Shown piece by piece: positions 59,906 to 64,000 of a stretch of 64,000 bases of DNA. A program made the translations under genes and the position numbers. The notes under the pieces are model-generated. The model saw only the letters and a program-made list of their open reading frames with translations. It did no database searches and had not been told where the DNA came from. Each line of letters starts with the position of its first letter. Within the stretch, counting starts at the first letter, position 1. The stretch lies in assembly GCA_003554965.1 (NCBI GenBank), contig PWHR01000097.1:1-64000 (forward strand), in the 5' to 3' direction. Source of the stretch: Thermoplasmata archaeon. Its GTDB lineage: Archaea; Thermoplasmatota; Thermoplasmata; Halarchaeoplasmatales; Halarchaeoplasmataceae.

Positions 59906-61543
59906 TTATGCTTCGACATCTTCACTCTCACTTTTATCATCTTTCGGGATCGTAGGTCCAGGTGAAGGTTCTTCATCGATTATCTTCTCCTTCCACCATC
60001 CTTTGGAGTAAACGACGAAGGCGGCGCCGGACGCTACGATGTTACTCACGGACATACCCATCCAAAATCCGATATCATGCAGGCCTATAACCAGCGCAAA
60101 AATGTAGACTAGAACGAGTCTGAAGGCCCAAATCCTAGCTAGATCAAGACCCATCTGCTGTACGGTATGGCCTGATCCGCCTAATATCTGGCTTATCGCC
60201 CTGAATATGCCAAAGAATGGTATGGAAAGAGAATAGATCATCAAGAAGTGAGCACCGGACTCGATCACTCCTTCTTGACCCGGAACTAGGATCCTGATAA
60301 GCGTATTACTACCTACGAAAAGAACAGCTGCGATGATAGCTGTCAATATGGCAAGGGTGATCATACCCTTTTTAGCGGTGTTTTCAGCCCTTTTTATCAT
60401 ATCTGCACCGAGACTTTGACCTACCATGGTCGCTATAGCCATGGTCATACCCCCCATCACCAGGTGCATTATATTCAGTATTTTGTTTCCTGCTCCGTAC
60501 GCCGCGGCCACGGTACCGGTATCGGGTAAACGATAAACGATCGCCCACAATAATAAAAATCCAGTAGAACTCCCTAATCTTCCAAAGGATGCCGGTATCC
60601 CAACGGTAAATATCTTTTTGATCTTTTTGAAGTCCGGAATTAGTTGAGAGAAATCCACCTCTATACCTACTTTACCAGTGAACATAAGATATATGGAATA
60701 GAATGCCGCGACTCCTCTAGAGAGTACTGAGGCTAAAGCTGCCCCTCGAACTCCCAACATCGGTATCGAGTATCCAAATATCGTTGGCATCGTTATTTCT
60801 AACGGACCCAAAACCAGTTCATATCCAGAGCCAAAAATCAATATCGGATCTATTAATATGTTGATTATAGAGGTCACAGCGACGATCTTCATCGGAGTTA
60901 CGTTATCGCCCCAACCTCTCATTATAAACATGAATGCGAAGAATAAAAACATAAAAGGCATGCCCATGAAAGTTATCTGCAGGTACTGTGTACCGTAGTA
61001 AGCTAGATAAGGGGCGTCAGGTCCAGTACCCACAAGAAGCTCCATTAGGTGTGGTGTAGCGAAATAACCTATGGCCCCTAAGATCGCGGAGAACAGGATC
61101 ACTATAAAGTAAAGTTGTCCAGCGTACTCTGAAGCTTTCTCATAATCCCTCGAACCGGTGTATTGAGAGATGAGGGCCAGAGCGGCCACACCGAATCCGA
61201 TCTCAACCGACATTATCACGAAGACCACTGACCATGCCTGGCTAGAAGCAGCAACCGCGAACTCCGCTAACTCTCCCGGTAGACGACCCAGCCAAAATGT
61301 ATCCGCAAGGTTGTACAGAGTCCTGAGAAAGGTGGCTAGCATTATAGGCCATCCGAGTTTGAACATCACTACTAGAATGTTGCCTTCTAAGATCTCATCC
61401 TTACCTGGTTTTTCCATCCTTTCTTTGAGGTAAGAATATGTGCCCTCCTCTTTCATGCCTCTAACTATTTTGAAAGGCTTTTTGAAGGCCTCTATAAGGA
61501 TATCAATTAACCACTTGAGAATTCCTGATAAGCTCCTAGACAT
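59906..61543 (-). CDS. MATE family multidrug/Na+ antiporter
   Basis: 545 residues. A charged N-terminal extension of about 60 residues (KPFKIVRGMKEEG) is followed by 12 membrane helices of two MATE halves, starting GNILVVMFKLGWPIMLATFLRTLYNLADTFWLGRL. It exports drugs or toxic metabolites against Na+ or H+, and so could use the gradient that the Mrp complex builds. The ATG at 61543 is chosen because the promoter, with its TATA box at 61573-61580, makes a longer start (61621) impossible. The C-terminus is acidic. Confidence 0.87.
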   Translation of the reverse strand: MSRSLSGILKWLIDILIEAFKKPFKIVRGMKEEGTYSYLKERMEKPGKDEILEGNILVVMFKLGWPIMLATFLRTLYNLADTFWLGRLPGELAEFAVAASSQAWSVVFVIMSVEIGFGVAALALISQYTGSRDYEKASEYAGQLYFIVILFSAILGAIGYFATPHLMELLVGTGPDAPYLAYYGTQYLQITFMGMPFMFLFFAFMFIMRGWGDNVTPMKIVAVTSIINILIDPILIFGSGYELVLGPLEITMPTIFGYSIPMLGVRGAALASVLSRGVAAFYSIYLMFTGKVGIEVDFSQLIPDFKKIKKIFTVGIPASFGRLGSSTGFLLLWAIVYRLPDTGTVAAAYGAGNKILNIMHLVMGGMTMAIATMVGQSLGADMIKRAENTAKKGMITLAILTAIIAAVLFVGSNTLIRILVPGQEGVIESGAHFLMIYSLSIPFFGIFRAISQILGGSGHTVQQMGLDLARIWAFRLVLVYIFALVIGLHDIGFWMGMSVSNIVASGAAFVVYSKGWWKEKIIDEEPSPGPTIPKDDKSESEDVEA

Positions 61544-61553
61544 CGTAATATTA

Positions 61554-61595
61554 GTTTCACATGAAACGGTCTTATAAAATAGTTTCGTGTGAAAC
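61554..61595 (-). promoter_or_regulatory. Double MarR-type operator around the MATE TATA box
   Basis: GTTTCACATGAAAC (61554-61567) and GTTTCGTGTGAAAC (61582-61595) are near-perfect palindromes with the same half-sites and N4 centre, 28 bp apart centre to centre. The TATA box (minus strand, 61573-61580) lies between them, so dimers at both sites would block TBP/TFB and the start of transcription. Confidence 0.75.
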
Positions 61596-61741
61596 GTAAC
61601 CTCTTGGAAAAGATAAAACATCTTTGAAAAGAGTAAGATTTATTTACGTTGTTGAAATATACGGACAGCAGGACGAGGGATCACGTTAACCGATAAAAAT
61701 GGGATTGGATATCTCATGGTATCATACTGCAAGGGGTTAAC

Positions 61742-63274
61742 ATGTTAGAAAATTTAAGTTTGGATGGGAAAGATGAAAAAGGTTATCCAGTCATTCTGAC
61801 TACCGATAGGACTCTAGCTTCTGACTACAATGGGAGTGAATTCATAGGTTTTGGAGCCACTTTCCCTAGAGTCCTTCCCGATTTCCTATACTCTACTTTT
61901 TTCGCTCCTTCAGTCCCTCATCGAGATGGCGTCATGGAATACGGCCACTGCGGAAGCCGTAAGATAGAAGCTACACTGCTGAATGACGGGTTCGATGAAG
62001 AAGATGTGGTGATCGGACATCCTGATCATCTGGAAAATCTTATCGGACCTGAAACCGAGGCTCTCGGCATAACTACACATGACCCCCTAGGACTCGGACC
62101 CGCTTCCACCACATTCTCTTCTTTCGTGGGAGGGGAACCTTACAGCTCTTATTATTTCGAAAAACTGGTGAAAAATAATCAATTGAAAAAGTACGATGTA
62201 GATGTAATAGTGGGAGGTCCCGGAACCTGGCAATTGGATGATAAACGGATAATGAAAAAATACAACGTTGATTCGATCGTCATAGGTGAAGGTGAAAAGG
62301 CCGCTCCTAAGATCTTCCGCAAAGCTATGAATGGAGACGATCTACCAAAAAAGGTCACTGGAGGCGTTACGGAAGTCGATGAAATACCGCGGATCCAAGG
62401 GCCAACTATCAACGGTCTGGTCGAGATCAGTAGGGGATGCGGCCGAGGATGCGATTTCTGCAATCCTACTTTACTGAATCTACGTCACAGACCAGTCAAG
62501 GATATCGTTGAAGAGGTGAAATTGAATACCAGTACAGGTAAAGAAAAGACGATACTCCATGCTGAGGATGTGCTGAGATATGGTTCAAAGAAGTTGAAAC
62601 CAAATCCAAAGAAGTTGACGAGGCTTTTGAAAAATGTCAAGAGACATACAGATCGTGTGGACTTCAGTCACATAGCCCTCGCTTCAGCCGCCTCTGAGCC
62701 TAAACTGGTAGAAAAAATATCCGAGATGTTCAATGTGGGGAGTAAAGAAAAACCGTGGTTTTCAGCCCAAACAGGACTGGAGACAGGTTCTCCTAGACTG
62801 GCATCCGAACACTTGAAAGGGAAATCAAAACCCTTCGACTCGAAGAAATGGCCTTCAGTGGTTAGGAGAGCTTTCGATGTACTGGATGAAAATAATTGGA
62901 TACCCTGTGCCACCTTGATAATGGGTCTACCTGGAGAGACCGGAGACGATGTCATGAAGACGATGGAATTGTTAGATGATCTTTCAGACAAGGACTTTTT
63001 CATCGTGCCTTTGATGTTCGTTCCACTAGGCATGAGTGAGGACGAGGACTTCTTTACCAGAGATGATATGAAACCTGAACATTGGCAATTATTAGCTAAG
63101 TGCGTGAGAAAAGATTTCGAGATCGTACCCAAATTGATTGATGATGTCAGTAAGATGGGGGGGATGAATTCTTTTAAGAGATATGGTTATCATGTATTGA
63201 GCAAAATATTCATGAAAAGACTGGGGCCTCATCTAGACGTTATGGAGAGTGGTTATGATCCCGCTCAGGTTTGA
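61742..63274 (+). CDS. B12-binding-type radical SAM protein
   Basis: 510 residues. A cobalamin-binding-like N-terminal domain (about 35-200, VDVIVGGPGTWQL and VIGEGEKAAPKIF) is followed by a radical SAM core whose cluster motif is CGRGCDFCNP (about 234-243). The later part has LIMGLPGETGDDV (about 395) and a C-terminal domain. Such proteins perform methylations or unusual ring chemistry on unknown substrates. Stand-alone in the window. Confidence 0.82.
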   Translation: MLENLSLDGKDEKGYPVILTTDRTLASDYNGSEFIGFGATFPRVLPDFLYSTFFAPSVPHRDGVMEYGHCGSRKIEATLLNDGFDEEDVVIGHPDHLENLIGPETEALGITTHDPLGLGPASTTFSSFVGGEPYSSYYFEKLVKNNQLKKYDVDVIVGGPGTWQLDDKRIMKKYNVDSIVIGEGEKAAPKIFRKAMNGDDLPKKVTGGVTEVDEIPRIQGPTINGLVEISRGCGRGCDFCNPTLLNLRHRPVKDIVEEVKLNTSTGKEKTILHAEDVLRYGSKKLKPNPKKLTRLLKNVKRHTDRVDFSHIALASAASEPKLVEKISEMFNVGSKEKPWFSAQTGLETGSPRLASEHLKGKSKPFDSKKWPSVVRRAFDVLDENNWIPCATLIMGLPGETGDDVMKTMELLDDLSDKDFFIVPLMFVPLGMSEDEDFFTRDDMKPEHWQLLAKCVRKDFEIVPKLIDDVSKMGGMNSFKRYGYHVLSKIFMKRLGPHLDVMESGYDPAQV

Positions 63275-63314
63275 AATCAAATTTAAAACGTCCGATCATA
63301 GACTATAAAAGGAA

Positions 63315-63542
63315 TCAGATCTTTCCCTGTTCCATCCTTTTTACAAAAGCTCTGCTCCAACCTAGATACAGAAGAAAAACGATGATCACTCCTACCACGG
63401 AATAGAGGAAATAATAGGCGAGCACCGTAGCACCAACCCAGATCCAGAACACTAGGTTAATGAAACCGTGCTTCCTTACGTCCCTGTTCACCCAGAACAT
63501 GAGTGCGATCATGAAGACCAGTTCTAATGCCTCTATCCACAT
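63315..63542 (-). CDS. 75-residue membrane protein, paralogue B
   Basis: 75 residues, about three membrane helices. It aligns with the protein at 59152-59379: VNRDVRKHG, VFWIW and YLGWSR lie at matching positions, and both are 75 residues long. It lies just upstream of the convergent radical SAM end. Function unknown. Confidence 0.65.
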   Translation of the reverse strand: MWIEALELVFMIALMFWVNRDVRKHGFINLVFWIWVGATVLAYYFLYSVVGVIIVFLLYLGWSRAFVKRMEQGKI

Positions 63543-63569
63543 CTTCTCAACTCTTGTTAAAATGGTGCA

Positions 63570-64000
63570 TCAACTTTCGAATTCCTCTTTCGATGTCCAT
63601 ATCATTACTAGAGCTATCACAGAGAAAATACTGCCTAAGAAATAAATTCCGATCGAAAACAATCCGATCACTGAAGATACAAGCGCGACTTTTCGATATA
63701 CCTTTTTGATCGCACAGATAGCCCCTACTAAGACTACAGCACCGATCACCACATATATTACTCCACACATATTTAAAATCGTCTCAACTAGACCTTCATC
63801 TATGTCTTCTATAGCGTAAACCTCAAGTTCTCCATTCTGTTCGATACCGTATATCTTTTCTCCATCTTCTTCCACCCACCAAATATCATCTCCTTCAGTT
63901 AGATTGGCATTTTCACTTATCTCTTCACCTTCAGGATCTTCAGCAGTGATATTTTCATTGAGCGCATCCAAGAGTGCCCGATCAATTTCACCCTCTACAA
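63570..64000 (-). CDS. Secreted module plus membrane anchor, truncated by window edge
   Basis: The reading frame enters from the right edge and ends at 63570, so the start is missing. The visible part has residues LLDALNENITAEDPEGEEI and a WWVEEDGEKIYGI segment that align with the module of the 57135 protein and the ABC permease ectodomain (ELLExxxxWWVxxxxxxxY). Then follow several membrane helices (three or so, 63600-63790). It is therefore another member of the shared acidic ectodomain group. Likely a surface protein. Confidence 0.6.
   Translation of the reverse strand, partial: VEGEIDRALLDALNENITAEDPEGEEISENANLTEGDDIWWVEEDGEKIYGIEQNGELEVYAIEDIDEGLVETILNMCGVIYVVIGAVVLVGAICAIKKVYRKVALVSSVIGLFSIGIYFLGSIFSVIALVMIWTSKEEFES

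Noticed and set aside
61543-61621. Longer N-terminus of the MATE protein from 61621
   Set aside because: It would translate the operator and TATA region, upstream of the expected transcription start.
1-64000. Clear prophage, conjugative element, CRISPR-Cas locus or integrase
   Set aside because: No integrase, capsid, terminase, cas gene or typical repeat array was found in either strand.

Overview
The window is chromosomal DNA of an archaeon. Evidence for this: TATA boxes about 25 bp upstream of starts (several genes look leaderless), archaeal tRNA genes without encoded CCA, and archaeal families (pantoate kinase, PAC2/DUF75, DUF1464, DUF131, TIGR-type KaiC-like ATPases, Hef-type helicase, 2-subunit KorAB). 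Proteins are rich in Asp/Glu and base composition is moderate, which suggests a mesophilic to moderately halophilic member of the Euryarchaeota or Thermoplasmatota. The exact lineage cannot be fixed from the sequence alone. The metabolic genes (2-oxoacid:ferredoxin oxidoreductase, aminotransferase, threonine dehydrogenase, aspartase/fumarase-like enzyme, fumarate reductase/succinate dehydrogenase AB, cyanophycinase-like peptidase, Mrp-type antiporter) fit an amino-acid-using heterotroph that maintains a sodium or proton gradient.

Layout. 1-250: a GC-rich region on the minus strand that folds into a three-way junction just downstream of a TATA box, then a relic of an IS200/IS605-type right end. 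0.25-4.1 kb: DUF131 membrane protein, M20 peptidase, AsnRS, type-2 PyrF. 4.2-8.3 kb: a TetR-controlled ABC exporter operon with a clear palindromic operator. 8.5-11.2 kb: two KaiC-like proteins (one lacking a Walker A) and a REC-PAS signalling protein. 11.2-12.0 kb: gamma carbonic anhydrase and PRC-barrel protein. 12.1-16.2 kb: an eight-gene Mrp/Mbh-like cation antiporter operon. 16.2-20.6 kb: nitrilase-family hydrolase, aminotransferase, TIM-barrel-like protein, PAP2 phosphatase. 20.7-24.9 kb: two of three YjdF-like membrane paralogues flanking a Hef-type helicase. 25-29.3 kb: mutS-mutL.

29.3-30.85 kb is the most unusual stretch. tRNA-Gln and tRNA-Arg are each preceded by direct repeats that carry copies of the tRNA 5' end plus hairpins, and both share a 14-15 nt element just upstream of the tRNA. 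Between them lies a ZIP metal transporter with a DtxR-type operator. 30.8-43.5 kb: PAC2 protein, secreted cyclophilin, UspA, DUF1464, surface subtilase with FN3 domains, a His/Cys-rich metal-binding protein, threonine dehydrogenase, DUF362 ferredoxin, GNAT, and the CoA genes coaBC-pantoate kinase, plus small regulators. 43.5-46.5 kb: KorAB operon. 46.6-52.5 kb: surface protein, Frd/SdhAB, aspartase-like enzyme, cyanophycinase-like peptidase.

53-64 kb is an accessory, envelope-oriented region. It holds a decayed ABC permease with a frameshift next to a hairpin relic, a restriction-endonuclease-like protein with a CFI-box C-terminus, an Ig-like-domain/HtpX fusion protease, a secreted protein whose domain is shared with the ABC permease at 4.2-5.6 kb and with the truncated last gene, the third YjdF paralogue, a MarR regulator with a MATE exporter whose promoter carries two GTTTC-N4-GAAAC palindromes, a B12-type radical SAM protein, and two paralogous 75-residue membrane proteins. 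A third copy of the palindrome precedes the CFI-box gene and a weaker one precedes the HtpX fusion, so these genes may form one stress regulon.
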